From contig CALXLT010000053.1 in the NCBI GenBank assembly GCA_944389275.1, forward strand, positions 1-57,708: DNA of 57,708 nucleotides. The letters run 5' to 3'. The position numbers and the translations under genes are program-made. How positions within the stretch are numbered: the stretch's first letter is position 1; every line of letters starts with the position of its first letter. The notes beneath the pieces were generated by a model that did not search any database, was not told the DNA's origin, and saw nothing but the letters and a program-made list of their open reading frames with translations. This document shows, in pieces, positions 8,886 through 17,784 of the stretch. Source of the stretch: an uncultured Spirochaetaceae bacterium. Its GTDB lineage: Bacteria > Spirochaetota > Spirochaetia > Sphaerochaetales > Sphaerochaetaceae.

Positions 8886-11800
8886 TTATCTTCTTGATGG
8901 CAGCTCCCTCACTATGAATCTGTTCTCCTGAAGATATCTTATGGCCTCGACGGCGGCCTTCGCGGCGCTTGTCGTCGTTGTGTACGGGATATGCGCCCGT
9001 ACCGCCTCGGTGCGGATGTCATCATCGCTCTTCCTGGAGTGGAAGCCCATCGGGGTGTTGATCACCAGGTCCGCCTTATGCTCCCTGATGTAATCCACGA
9101 TGTTCGGATGCCCATCCTGCGTCTTCAGCACCACGTCGCAGAGTATGCCCTCACTATAGAGGTCACGCGCCGTGCCCTTCGTCGCCAGCACATGGAAGCC
9201 CATCTCCTGCAGCGCCTTGGCTATAGGGGCTATGGTCTTCCTGTCCTTATTGTTCACGCTTATGATCACGCGTCCGGATGTCGGGAGCTTGTTCGATGCC
9301 GCGGCCTGGCTCTTCGCGTACGCCTCGCCGAAAGTGCGTCCGTATCCCACGACCTCTCCGGTGCTCCTCATCTCAGGCCCGAGCGCCGGGTCTACATGCT
9401 GGAAGCGGTCGAATGAGAACACGGCTTCCTTGATCGCCCATCCCATTATGCAGCGGCCTTCGCCCATGCCTTTCCCCGCGTCCACCAGTCCCTGCTTCAC
9501 GAGATCCTCTCCCAGCCAGATCCTGACCGCGGCCTCCACAAGGTCCACGCCGCTGGACTTGGAGATGAACGGGACTGTCCTGCTCCCGCGAGGGTTCACC
9601 TCGATTATATAGAGCTTGCCGTCCTTCTCCGCGAACTGGATGTTCATCAGGCCCTGCACGTTAAGATGCCTTGCGAGCTTGAGCGTCCACGAGCGCATCT
9701 CATCAAGGATCTCCGGCTTGCTCTTGTATGGAGGGAATACGGCCGCGCTATCGCCGGAGTGTATGCCTGCCGCCTCTATGTGCTGGAGTATGCCTCCTAT
9801 GTATACGTTCTGCCCATCAGAGACTGCGTCCAGGTCATATTCGAACGCATCCTCAAGGAACTGGTCCACGAGGACCGGCGCATCCTTGGAGATCGTGACC
9901 TCTGGCTTCTGGAGGAACTCCTCAAGCCCCGCGTCGTCGTATGCTATGAACATGGCGCGTCCGCCAAGCACGAATGATGGCCTGAGGAGCACGGGATAGC
10001 CGATTTCATGGGCCTTATCCCTGATCTCGGATACCGATGCCGCGCTTCTGTTCTCAGGCTGCCTTAGCCCGAGCTCCTTCACGACCTGTGCAAATAGCCC
10101 CCTGTCCTCCGTCCTGTCTATGCTCTCGAGGGATGTCCCTATGATATGGGCACCGTTCCTCTCCAGCTCCGCCGCCATGTTCAGCGGGGTCTGCCCGCCG
10201 AGCTGCACGACAACATCCTTCGTTCCTTCCTTCTCCATTATGCCCAGCACCGATTCCGCGGTAAGCGGCTCGATGTAAAGCCTGTCGGACGTGTTGTAGT
10301 CGGTGGATACGGTCTCAGGGTTGCTGTTGACCATCACCGTCTTCCTGCCGTGCTTGCGGAACGCGCGCGATGAAAGCGTGCAGCAGGTGTCGAACTCAAG
10401 GCCCTGCCCGATGCGGTTCGGGCCTGAGGCGAGGATTATGACGGCATCCTTGCCAAGTCCCTTTCCCTCATCTTCCTCTCCATACGATGTGTAGCAGTAT
10501 GGGGTGAGCGCCTCGAACTCTCCCGCGCATGTATCCACATAGTGGCGCGATGGCACGAGCCTTGCGGGCGCCTTGGAACCGGAAAGCCTCTCGATATGCT
10601 TGTCTGACATTCCAGCTCTCTTCGCCCTCAGGTACAGCTCTTCCGTGAGCTTTCCTGATTCAAGCTCATTCTCGAGGTTCCTCTGCTCGGCAAGGAGCGA
10701 GAGGAAGTATATATCGAAGCCAGTGATCCTGGAGAGCTTCCCGAGATCCGTCTCTCCTTCCTTTATCACGGTGTAGGCCGCGAGGTATCTGAGCGGATGG
10801 GCAGAGCGCAGAAGCAGATCGACATCGTACTTGCTCCTGTCCAGCGCTGTTATGCCCTCGATCTTCTGCTCGGAGGACCTGAACGCCTTGTTCAGCGACT
10901 CAAGCGCCGTGCGTCCAAGCGCCAGCGCCTCTCCGACCGATCTCATCTGCGTGCCTAGAGCCGCGGCCTCAAGCGGGAACTTCTCGAGCTCGAAGCGCGG
11001 GACTTTTACCGCGACGTAGTCGAGAGCGGGCTCGAAGCATGATACCGACGCTCCCGTTATCTCGTTCTGGACCTCGTCAAGGGTATAGCCGACGGCAAGC
11101 TTCGCGCTTATCCTCGCGATCGGGAATCCTGTCGCCTTGCTCGCAAGGGCCGATGACCTTGAGACCCTTGGGTTCATTTCGATGACGACCATCCTCTTAT
11201 GATCAGGGGAAAGGGCGAACTGCACGTTCGAGCCGCCGCAGTCTACGCCGACGGCGCGGAGTATCTCGATGGATGCTGTCCTCATCCTCTGGTACTCCTC
11301 GTCATTGAGCGTCTGGATCGGCGCGATCGTGATGCTGTCTCCGGTATGTACGCCCATCGGGTCCACGTTCTCTATCGAGCATACGATGATCGCGTTGTCC
11401 TTCCTGTCGCGCATGACCTCCATCTCGAACTCCCTCCATCCTATGAGGGATTCCTCGATCAGTATCTCATGCACAGGGCTCACGCTGAGGGCGTTCTCGA
11501 CAAGGGGTATGAAATCCTCCTCCTTCTCCGCAATCGATCCTCCCATTCCCCCAAGCGTGAACGAAGGGCGGATGATGAGCGGAAGGGGGATCTCCTCCTT
11601 TATCCTCAGCGCGTCCTCGACGGAGTGGGCTATGCCGCTTCTCGCGCTCTCATAGCCAAGCGAGGTCATTATGTCCTTGAACTTGCCCCTGTCCTCAGCC
11701 TTCTCGATAGCCTCCGCGGACGCTCCTATGACCTTGACCCCGTACTTCTCGAGTATCCCGGACTTCTCGAGCTCCATCGTCAGGTTGAGCGCAGTCTGCC

Positions 11801-12071
11801 CTCCCATCGTGGAGAGGATGGCGTCCGGACCCACCTGGTCGAATATGCGCTCGATATACTCCTTCTTGAGAGGCTCGAGGAAGATGTGGTCAGCCAGGCC
11901 CGGGGTCGTCATCACCGTCGCTGGGTTAGGGTTTATCAGCGATACCTCGTATCCTTCCTCCTTAAGCGCCCTTACGGCCTGGTTACCGGAGTAGTCGAAT
12001 TCACATGCCTGGCCGATGACGATCGGACCTGAGCCGATAACTAGTATATGGTGTATATCTGTCCTTTTCAC
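8886..12071 (-). CDS. carB: Carbamoyl-phosphate synthase large subunit
   Basis: The 1061-aa protein makes carbamoyl phosphate for arginine and pyrimidine synthesis from bicarbonate, ATP and ammonia delivered by CarA. It contains the two duplicated ATP-grasp halves, starting at VIGSGPIVIGQACEFDYSG and again at ILASGPNRIGQGLEFDTC, with an oligomerisation domain between them and the C-terminal MGS-like allosteric domain (about residues 920-1061). Length is normal. It begins with GTG and overlaps the carA stop by 4 bp, so the subunits are made together. Confidence 0.98.
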   Translation of the reverse strand: MKRTDIHHILVIGSGPIVIGQACEFDYSGNQAVRALKEEGYEVSLINPNPATVMTTPGLADHIFLEPLKKEYIERIFDQVGPDAILSTMGGQTALNLTMELEKSGILEKYGVKVIGASAEAIEKAEDRGKFKDIMTSLGYESARSGIAHSVEDALRIKEEIPLPLIIRPSFTLGGMGGSIAEKEEDFIPLVENALSVSPVHEILIEESLIGWREFEMEVMRDRKDNAIIVCSIENVDPMGVHTGDSITIAPIQTLNDEEYQRMRTASIEILRAVGVDCGGSNVQFALSPDHKRMVVIEMNPRVSRSSALASKATGFPIARISAKLAVGYTLDEVQNEITGASVSCFEPALDYVAVKVPRFELEKFPLEAAALGTQMRSVGEALALGRTALESLNKAFRSSEQKIEGITALDRSKYDVDLLLRSAHPLRYLAAYTVIKEGETDLGKLSRITGFDIYFLSLLAEQRNLENELESGKLTEELYLRAKRAGMSDKHIERLSGSKAPARLVPSRHYVDTCAGEFEALTPYCYTSYGEEDEGKGLGKDAVIILASGPNRIGQGLEFDTCCTLSSRAFRKHGRKTVMVNSNPETVSTDYNTSDRLYIEPLTAESVLGIMEKEGTKDVVVQLGGQTPLNMAAELERNGAHIIGTSLESIDRTEDRGLFAQVVKELGLRQPENRSAASVSEIRDKAHEIGYPVLLRPSFVLGGRAMFIAYDDAGLEEFLQKPEVTISKDAPVLVDQFLEDAFEYDLDAVSDGQNVYIGGILQHIEAAGIHSGDSAAVFPPYKSKPEILDEMRSWTLKLARHLNVQGLMNIQFAEKDGKLYIIEVNPRGSRTVPFISKSSGVDLVEAAVRIWLGEDLVKQGLVDAGKGMGEGRCIMGWAIKEAVFSFDRFQHVDPALGPEMRSTGEVVGYGRTFGEAYAKSQAAASNKLPTSGRVIISVNNKDRKTIAPIAKALQEMGFHVLATKGTARDLYSEGILCDVVLKTQDGHPNIVDYIREHKADLVINTPMGFHSRKSDDDIRTEAVRAHIPYTTTTSAAKAAVEAIRYLQENRFIVRELPSRR

Positions 12072-13168
12072 TTTGCCATCTCCATGAAGATATCGAAGAT
12101 TGCCTCAGCTTCCTCCGGGCCTGGGGCGGCCTCTGGGTGGAACTGCACGCACCGCACCTTCTCCTCTGTCGAGTAGATGCCCTCGACCGAGCTGTCGTTC
12201 GCGTTCTCAAGCCATACCCTCACCGAGGATGGAAGGGAGGAGCGGTCAGACATGAATCCATGGTTCTGCGCTGTCACGAACGTACGCCCCGTGTCATTGT
12301 CCCGCACGGGATGATTGGAGCCATGATGGCCGAACTTCATCTTCACGGTCCTTCCGCCAAGGGCCATTGTGATTATCTGATGTCCAAGGCATATTCCCTC
12401 CACGGGGATCTTCCCGATGCATGAGCGGGCAAGCTCGACCGCGCCAGAGAGAAGGGCGGGGTCTCCTGGCCCGTTAGAGAGGAAGAGCGCGTCAGGGTTA
12501 AGCTTCAGCACATCCTCTGCTGTCGATGAGGGGGGCAGGAGCGATATCGATGCGCCTCGCGCGTATAGGCAGGATATTATCGAGCGCTTCACGCCGTAAT
12601 CCACAAGGGCTATGTGCCTTACAGGGTGCGAGGGGGCTTTCTCGAAGCCTTCGCCAAGATCTGGATCGTGGATCATCTTCTTCACGCTTACGCCGTCTAT
12701 CAGATCGCGCTCCGTGATAAGAGGGAACTCCTGAAGCTTCTTCTCGGCCTCTTTTCTATTTTCTTCACGGAATATTATTCCGTTCTGAGAGCCATTATTG
12801 CGCAAGTGCAGCGTAAGCGCCCTTGTGTCCAGATCCTCGATCCCTGTTATGCCTTCTTCCTTCAGGAACTCGTCCAGAGTGACCCTGCCAGGCATTATCG
12901 GGCCACGGTAGAGCTTGCGCACTATCAGGGCTGTGGCCTTGATGCCTCCGCTCTCGTTCCTGTCTCGGGATATGCCGTAGTTGCCGATCATCGGGCTTGT
13001 AAGGGTGACTATCTGTCCATTGTACGATGGATCGGTGAGTATTTCCTGATAACCAGGGATTCCCGTGTTGAAGACGACCTCTCCGGTCTGAAGCTGCGCG
13101 TCAGCGCCGAAGGAGATGCCTGTGAATTCCTTTCCGTCTCTGAGCTTGAGTATTGCCTTTCTCATCAT
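12068..13168 (-). CDS. carA: Carbamoyl-phosphate synthase small (glutaminase) subunit
   Basis: CarA hydrolyses glutamine and channels ammonia to CarB. The N-terminal CPSase domain begins MRKAILKLRDGKEFTG, and the C-terminal class I glutamine amidotransferase domain has the catalytic Cys in EGICLGHQI and the His/Glu of FHPEA. The open frame extends upstream to 13249, but the homologous N-terminus starts at one of two adjacent ATGs (13168 or 13165). The promoter mapped below lies inside the extension, which rules the longer start out. It is the first gene of carAB. Confidence 0.95.
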   Translation of the reverse strand: MMRKAILKLRDGKEFTGISFGADAQLQTGEVVFNTGIPGYQEILTDPSYNGQIVTLTSPMIGNYGISRDRNESGGIKATALIVRKLYRGPIMPGRVTLDEFLKEEGITGIEDLDTRALTLHLRNNGSQNGIIFREENRKEAEKKLQEFPLITERDLIDGVSVKKMIHDPDLGEGFEKAPSHPVRHIALVDYGVKRSIISCLYARGASISLLPPSSTAEDVLKLNPDALFLSNGPGDPALLSGAVELARSCIGKIPVEGICLGHQIITMALGGRTVKMKFGHHGSNHPVRDNDTGRTFVTAQNHGFMSDRSSLPSSVRVWLENANDSSVEGIYSTEEKVRCVQFHPEAAPGPEEAEAIFDIFMEMAK

Positions 13169-13187
13169 AAACCGCCAAACTGCGGCG

Positions 13188-13216
13188 ATTATAACTGCCA
13201 AACACCTTTGTTGCAA
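13188..13216 (-). promoter_or_regulatory. carAB promoter
   Basis: On the minus strand TTGCAA (13216-13211) and a perfect TATAAT (13193-13188) are separated by 17 bp. Transcription would start near 13181, giving a leader of only about 13 nt. The -35 box is embedded in the half-site array at 13207-13250. Confidence 0.75.
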
Positions 13217-13250
13217 CGACTTCGGCCGTATGCAACAAAAATGCAACAAA
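13207..13250. promoter_or_regulatory. Putative ArgR half-site array at carA
   Basis: TATGCAAC (13229-13236) and AATGCAAC (13240-13247) are direct repeats 11 bp apart, and a further inverted element TTTGTTGCAAC (13207-13217) overlaps the -35 box. The same half-site, TATGCAAY, with the same 11-bp spacing, occurs in the argR promoter at 35617-35645. ArgR commonly represses carAB in bacteria, so the array probably binds ArgR. Confidence 0.55.
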
Positions 13251-13321
13251 TCAGCTGTCCTGAAAGCATATATTCCCCGCTTTCATGGAAATGCGCATCC
13301 GGAGTTGGGCGTTTGCATTCC

Positions 13322-13351
13322 TTGATATCCCCAGCAGCTGCCATGTAGAAT
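13322..13351 (+). promoter_or_regulatory. rsmI promoter (leaderless)
   Basis: TTGATA (13322-13327) and TAGAAT (13346-13351) are separated by 18 bp. The rsmI ATG is at 13358, exactly where transcription should start, and no ribosome binding site is present. Confidence 0.6.
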
Positions 13352-13357
13352 CATGAT

Positions 13358-14032
13358 ATGGACCTATACATGGTGGCGACTCCCATAGGGAATCTTGAGG
13401 ATATAACATACAGGGCTGTCCGGATACTCGGCGAGGTTGATGTGATAGCCTGCGAGGATACAAGGCATACCTCCTTTCTTCTCTCACGCTATTCGATACA
13501 TAAGCGCCTTATCGCGTGCCACGCGCATAACGAGGAGGAGAGCGCGAAGGGCATACTCGGCCTATTGGATTCGGGGCTGAACGTGGCTTACTGCTCCGAT
13601 GCCGGGACGCCTGGGGTTTCCGATCCGGGAGCGAGGCTTGTTGAGTATATAAGGCAGGATGGAAGGCACCGTGTCGTGCCGATCCCAGGAGCGAGCGCTG
13701 GCGTATCGCTGGTGTCCGCGGCGGGGAATATAGGCAAGTCTTTCACGTTCGAGGGTTTTCTCTCCCCGAAGCAGGGAAGGCGCAGGGAGAGGCTTTCGGA
13801 GCTTTTCTCAAGAGGCGAGGCCTTCATAGTCTATGAGTCCCCGTTCCGAGTGGTGAAGACGCTTAGGGATATCGCGGAGGCAGGGGAGGCGAGGCTTGTC
13901 ATCGGGCGCGAGCTTACAAAGGCCCATGAGGAGATAATCTCCGGCTCTGCAGAGGAAATGCTTCAGGAGTTCTCGAGAAGGGAGCAGATCAAGGGGGAGT
14001 TCGCCATCCTCGTTGTGCCGGAGGCCTTATGA
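13358..14032 (+). CDS. rsmI: 16S rRNA (cytidine-1402 2'-O)-methyltransferase
   Basis: RsmI 2'-O-methylates C1402 in the ribosomal decoding centre using S-adenosylmethionine. The 224-aa product shows the family signature from its first residues: VATPIGNLEDITYRA, then CEDTRHT, SDAGTPGVSDPG, and PIPGASA. The usual length is 270-290 aa, so this copy lacks the C-terminal extension, which is dispensable in many homologues. It overlaps the downstream RNA methylase by 4 bp, which couples two RNA-modification genes. It diverges from carA; the spacing of its promoter predicts a leaderless message. Confidence 0.95.
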   Translation: MDLYMVATPIGNLEDITYRAVRILGEVDVIACEDTRHTSFLLSRYSIHKRLIACHAHNEEESAKGILGLLDSGLNVAYCSDAGTPGVSDPGARLVEYIRQDGRHRVVPIPGASAGVSLVSAAGNIGKSFTFEGFLSPKQGRRRERLSELFSRGEAFIVYESPFRVVKTLRDIAEAGEARLVIGRELTKAHEEIISGSAEEMLQEFSRREQIKGEFAILVVPEAL

Positions 14033-14784
14033 TAAGCGCGAGGAAGATCCGCACGCTCAAGCCGCGCGTGCAGCTGAGAAGGGCCGCTGACGCGTTCCAT
14101 GAGGCCGCCGCCTCGGATCCTGGAAGGGAGTATCTTGATGAGGTCATGGATATAATCAGGGCCTCCGATGTGCTTGACGCCGAGGACAAGGAGAAGATCG
14201 GCTTCTTCTATTCAAAAGGGGACAGCCTTTCCTATGAGGATATCTATTACAGGATACTCACGGCGCTTGGGGACGTGCCTGCTGATTGGGACACTGTGGA
14301 TGAGGAAGGGAATATCGACTGGTCAAGCCGCAGCATCCTGCCGCACTATCTTTTCCTTGACCATCTGCGTTCCCCATACAATGTCGGCTCTATATTCCGC
14401 AGCGCCGAGGCCTTCCAGGTCGCTGGCATATACATAGCACCGGGAAGCGCCTCCCCTGAGCATCCCCGCGCGAGGCGCACGAGCCGCGGCACGGTCGATG
14501 GCGTGGACTGGAGGGAGGCGGAGCTTTCCGCGATTCCTTCAGGAATCCCGGTCTTCGCCCTGGAGACAGGAGGGGAGGATATCGCGGGATTCCGTTTCCC
14601 CGAGAGCGGCATATGCATAATAGGATCCGAGGAGGATGGGATATCCCCGGAGGCCAGGAAGATGGCAGAGTCCTCGTATGGCATAGTGTCCATCCCCCAG
14701 CATGGCGCCAAGGGATCGCTGAATGTATCCTCCGCGGTGGCTATCCTTCTCTATAAGTGGCAGGAAGCGCTCACTGCGCTATGA
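14029..14784 (+). CDS. TrmH/SpoU family RNA methyltransferase
   Basis: The 251-aa protein has the three SPOUT motifs of TrmH-type 2'-O-ribose methyltransferases: motif 1 at DHLRSPYNVGSIFRSAEAF, motif 2 at IIGSEEDGISPEA, and motif 3 at IPQHGAKGSLNVSSAVAI. These form the trefoil knot that binds S-adenosylmethionine. An approximately 100-aa N-terminal region precedes the catalytic domain and may bind RNA. The target (tRNA Gm18, 23S rRNA or another) cannot be decided. It starts inside rsmI and its end overlaps the convergent CDF transporter gene by 14 bp. Confidence 0.9.
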   Translation: MISARKIRTLKPRVQLRRAADAFHEAAASDPGREYLDEVMDIIRASDVLDAEDKEKIGFFYSKGDSLSYEDIYYRILTALGDVPADWDTVDEEGNIDWSSRSILPHYLFLDHLRSPYNVGSIFRSAEAFQVAGIYIAPGSASPEHPRARRTSRGTVDGVDWREAELSAIPSGIPVFALETGGEDIAGFRFPESGICIIGSEEDGISPEARKMAESSYGIVSIPQHGAKGSLNVSSAVAILLYKWQEALTAL

Positions 14785-15712
14785 CGGCAGCTTCCTCCGC
14801 CACGGCGGGGACCGCGTATTCCATCCAGCTTGAGTCGACGCAGAACACGATGTCCGTGTCGCTCCATGCCCATGATGAGCGTATCGCCTTGAGCATGTCC
14901 TTCCTGATTCCGTCGACCTTGTGAAGCGGCAGCTCATCGCTGAGCACGATGTGTATCGTCGAATATATCATGCGGCCGCGGCGGGATGAGTATATCTTCC
15001 AGTCCTTGAAGCTATAATCCTTGCTGAAAGCCCTCACGATGCTCTCAAGCCTTTCGATCTCCTCTGCCGGCGGCGCCGCGTCAAGAAGGTCCTTCACTGC
15101 CTGCCATAGCTGCTTCGAAACCCCTGGGATAAGGAATATGGCGAAGAGCACCGTGACAACCGGATCTATATAGTACATCGCCTTCTCGATGCCGAGGCGG
15201 TCCAGTATCGCTATTACGGAGAACGAGACGAGCACCGCAACGCTTAAGAGGGTATCGTTGAGCCAGCTGCGCGCCTCTGTCGCGAGCATCGGGGAGTCCA
15301 GCTCCCTTGCCTTCCTGTATAGAAATGCGCATATGAACGAGCAGACGACGGCGGAGAGCGCGGTGAAGAAGAGCACTATCCCAGCGTCGACAAGATAGCC
15401 TCCTGTGATTATGCTGCGGAATGCCTTTATCCCGAGAGAGGCATTCATCGAGAAGAGCACTATCGTGCGGATCATGATATAGAATGGCTCGAATGCAGAG
15501 TATCCGAAGTGGAATCGCTCATCGTCCTGACGCCCTATCAGGCGGACGACGAAGCCAGAGATGAGGATGAATATGCTCTGTATGAGCGAGTACATCCCAT
15601 CGAAGAGCATCGATGAGGAATCCGCGATGAGCGCGAGCGACACGCCCAGCACACCGAATGCGAAGCAGACAGCATTGACTGCCTTGATGTACGTTAGTTC
15701 CTTTGTCTTCAT
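14771..15712 (-). CDS. Cation diffusion facilitator (CDF) family transporter, divergent
   Basis: The 313-aa protein has six membrane segments in about the first 210 residues and a C-terminal cytoplasmic domain, as in CDF exporters of Zn, Mn, Fe or Co. The usual metal-binding pairs in TM2 and TM5 (D/HxxxD and HxxxD) read as SxxxD (S34-D38) and SxxxD (S148-D152) in my alignment by eye, so metal specificity is unclear and the substrate may be unusual. No strong ribosome binding site precedes the ATG. Instead a structured leader places GGAGG about 28 nt upstream inside a 7-bp stem. The 3' end overlaps the convergent RNA methylase gene. Confidence 0.82.
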   Translation of the reverse strand: MKTKELTYIKAVNAVCFAFGVLGVSLALIADSSSMLFDGMYSLIQSIFILISGFVVRLIGRQDDERFHFGYSAFEPFYIMIRTIVLFSMNASLGIKAFRSIITGGYLVDAGIVLFFTALSAVVCSFICAFLYRKARELDSPMLATEARSWLNDTLLSVAVLVSFSVIAILDRLGIEKAMYYIDPVVTVLFAIFLIPGVSKQLWQAVKDLLDAAPPAEEIERLESIVRAFSKDYSFKDWKIYSSRRGRMIYSTIHIVLSDELPLHKVDGIRKDMLKAIRSSWAWSDTDIVFCVDSSWMEYAVPAVAEEAAVIAQ

Positions 15713-15776
15713 AGTAAGATCTTCGAACGGCCTAAGCCGTAGCCTCCGTGGGTTGTCCTCTCAAGAGGCTATGCCC
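15713..15776 (-). promoter_or_regulatory. Structured 5' leader of the CDF gene (possible cis-regulator)
   Basis: The predicted ~64-nt leader contains a 7-bp stem, TAGCCTC with GAGGCTA (15740-15746 with 15765-15771), which buries the only GGAGG. A 5-bp hairpin (15727-15740) lies between that site and the ATG. TGGG (15749-15752) and CCCA (15774-15777) could pair across the stem as a pseudoknot. It does not match the NiCo or yybP-ykoY riboswitch consensus as I remember them. Confidence 0.4.
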
Positions 15777-15782
15777 ATATTT

Positions 15783-15811
15783 AGTGTAACAGAGGCAAAT
15801 AAGACCTTCAA
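15783..15811 (-). promoter_or_regulatory. Promoter of the CDF gene
   Basis: On the minus strand TTGAAG and TACACT are separated by 17 bp, giving a start near 15776. Confidence 0.55.
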
Positions 15812-15861
15812 GTGGGCATATCTAGTACCGCAGAAAACAGGGGGACACGATTAGTGGGGCC

Positions 15862-17748
15862 TCAGCCCTTCTCCTGGCTGTATTTCCAAAGCTCCCTCAG
15901 CCCATCCTCGACCTTGCGGTTGAAGGAGCCGGGAGGGAACGGCGACCTTCTGTCCCTCGTGCCTTTCTTCATCCCTGAAAGGAGCTCCATGCCCTCATCA
16001 AGCTCGCTTATGGCGTAGATATGGAAGCTGCCGTCCTTGACCGCGTTCTCCACATCCTCGCTGAGGATCAGCGATGATATATTCTGCTCCGGGATTATGA
16101 CGCCTTGGTATCCTGTCAGCCCGATCGTGCGGCAGGCCTCGAAGAAGCCCTCGATCTTCTCGTTTATGCCGCCGACAGGCTGCAGCGCTCCCATCTGGCT
16201 TACCGATCCCGTCACCGCTATGTCCTGCCTTATGGGTATCTCCCCGATAGCCGAGAGAAGCGCATAGAGCTCTGCAAGCGACGCGCTATCCCCATCCACC
16301 TCCGCGTAGCTCTGCTCGAAGCATATGCCTGCATAGATCGATAGCGGGAATGTCTTGGCGTAGCGGTGCCTGAGATAGCCCTCGAGTATCAGGAGGCCCT
16401 TATCGTGGATGCCTCCGGAGAGCCCCGCCTCATGCTCTATGTTGACAATCCCCTCATTCCCTGGCGCGACGGCGACTGAGATCACCGCGGGTGTCCCGAA
16501 GGAGGATGTGCCCCTGTCCATCACGGCAAGGCCATTGACTATGCCCACCTTCATGCCATCGAGGGCGATCACCATGTCACCGCGCTTTATGTCGCTGTTG
16601 ATCTTCTCCTCGGAGAGAGCCGCGTAGAAATCCCTGTCTGAAAGGGCCTTCCTCACATCGCTGCCTTCTATCATGTCCTTGCCCGAGAGGATGGCCTCAT
16701 CATTGGCTTCTTCTAAAAGGTCTCCCAGGAGCGAGAGCTCGGTCGAGAGCTTCGTCCTGTCCTCCGCGATCCATGAGGAGTGGCGGAGGATCTCCGAGAA
16801 GGCGGAGTCGGCTATAGGCAGGAATGACGCGCCTACCGCCTTGAGGTAGCTTACGGTGCCCTCTATGTTCTCCCTGCACGCGTCCATCGTCGTGTCGAAC
16901 TCAGGCGCTATCCTGAAATACCTGATGAACTTCCCGTCCTTCTCCATCAGCTTGTCGTATGTAGCCTCGTTGCCGATGAGGATGACCTTCGTGTTAAGAG
17001 GGATAGGAAGGGGGCGTACCGCTCCCATCATCTCGCCCCTGACGCCTGAGGATGTGAGCGCCCTGTGCGTCATCTCTATATAGCGCTTGAGCGTCTTCCA
17101 TAGCTCCTCATCCTCCGCGACCTCCTCCGCGTTGAGGATCAGGAATCCCCCGGCTGCGGCCTGATATGATCCGATCCTTATCGATAGATGCGGCGCCTTG
17201 TCCTTCTCCGCGAAGCCGAATAGGGACTTGTGCGTCGGATGCGTCTCGATTATGGCCGGGCGCCTTGCCGCGGCTCCCCTGTCTATGACTATGTTCAGCT
17301 TATATGCATCGGCGTTGCTTTCAGCGGGGGGAAGGGAAGAGAGGAATGAGCCTATCCTCTCATCAGGCCATCTTGCCCTGATCTCATCCATGCTCACCTG
17401 GCCTCGCTCTAGAAGCGAGAGATCTTCCTGGAACTTCCTCGCCATGCCCTTCGGGAAGAGGAGGACAGTGGGCTCCGCCTCATCGGGGGAGTAGGCGTAG
17501 GCGGTATCCCTGAGATCCGAGGTATCCCCGCTTATCCTCCCGATCTCCTCCAGCACGGCCGTGAGGCGTCCCGATCCATCCTCCCCGGAAAGGAAGATGT
17601 TGTAGCCTATGCGGTCGGTCCTGAGCCCGAGAGCCAGAAGGCCTATGGCCCTTTCCTGTCCGATTATCCTGGTGCCGGGATCCACCGAGCCGAAAGCATA
17701 TGAGGAATATGAGAGCGCAATCTCTCCCGGGCTGAGTTCTCTGATCAC
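15862..17748 (-). CDS. Lon-like ATP-dependent protease (AAA_32/LonC-type)
   Basis: The 628-aa protein joins an N-terminal AAA-type region to a C-terminal Lon serine-lysine protease domain. The catalytic dyad is visible as Ser488 (EVDGDSASLAEL) and Lys531 (GGINEKIEGF). The P-loop is GEDGSGRLT (residues 55-63), with Arg in place of the usual Lys; similar GxGR loops occur in this AAA_32 subgroup, so the change may be a family trait. Such proteins are distinct from classical Lon and their substrates are mostly unknown. The GTG start has no ribosome binding site, and the promoter below predicts a leaderless transcript. It diverges from the nif3-like gene across 17-29 bp. Confidence 0.9.
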   Translation of the reverse strand: MIRELSPGEIALSYSSYAFGSVDPGTRIIGQERAIGLLALGLRTDRIGYNIFLSGEDGSGRLTAVLEEIGRISGDTSDLRDTAYAYSPDEAEPTVLLFPKGMARKFQEDLSLLERGQVSMDEIRARWPDERIGSFLSSLPPAESNADAYKLNIVIDRGAAARRPAIIETHPTHKSLFGFAEKDKAPHLSIRIGSYQAAAGGFLILNAEEVAEDEELWKTLKRYIEMTHRALTSSGVRGEMMGAVRPLPIPLNTKVILIGNEATYDKLMEKDGKFIRYFRIAPEFDTTMDACRENIEGTVSYLKAVGASFLPIADSAFSEILRHSSWIAEDRTKLSTELSLLGDLLEEANDEAILSGKDMIEGSDVRKALSDRDFYAALSEEKINSDIKRGDMVIALDGMKVGIVNGLAVMDRGTSSFGTPAVISVAVAPGNEGIVNIEHEAGLSGGIHDKGLLILEGYLRHRYAKTFPLSIYAGICFEQSYAEVDGDSASLAELYALLSAIGEIPIRQDIAVTGSVSQMGALQPVGGINEKIEGFFEACRTIGLTGYQGVIIPEQNISSLILSEDVENAVKDGSFHIYAISELDEGMELLSGMKKGTRDRRSPFPPGSFNRKVEDGLRELWKYSQEKG

Positions 17749-17755
17749 ATGAGGA

Positions 17756-17784
17756 AGTTTAGAGAGTGGAATATTTCATGTCAA
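17756..17784 (-). promoter_or_regulatory. Promoter of the Lon-like gene (leaderless)
   Basis: The minus strand has a perfect TTGACA (17784-17779), a 17-bp spacer and TAAACT (17761-17756). Seven bases separate the -10 box from the GTG start at 17748. The -35 box overlaps the first codons of the divergent nif3-like gene. Confidence 0.65.

Noticed and set aside
11199..12032. 277-codon open frame opposite carB
   Set aside because: Mirror frame of a certain CarB coding region, low complexity in R/L, no motif.
15713..15776. NiCo or yybP-ykoY riboswitch call for the CDF leader
   Set aside because: The leader is shorter than either and lacks their conserved loops as I remember them; kept only as an unassigned structured leader.
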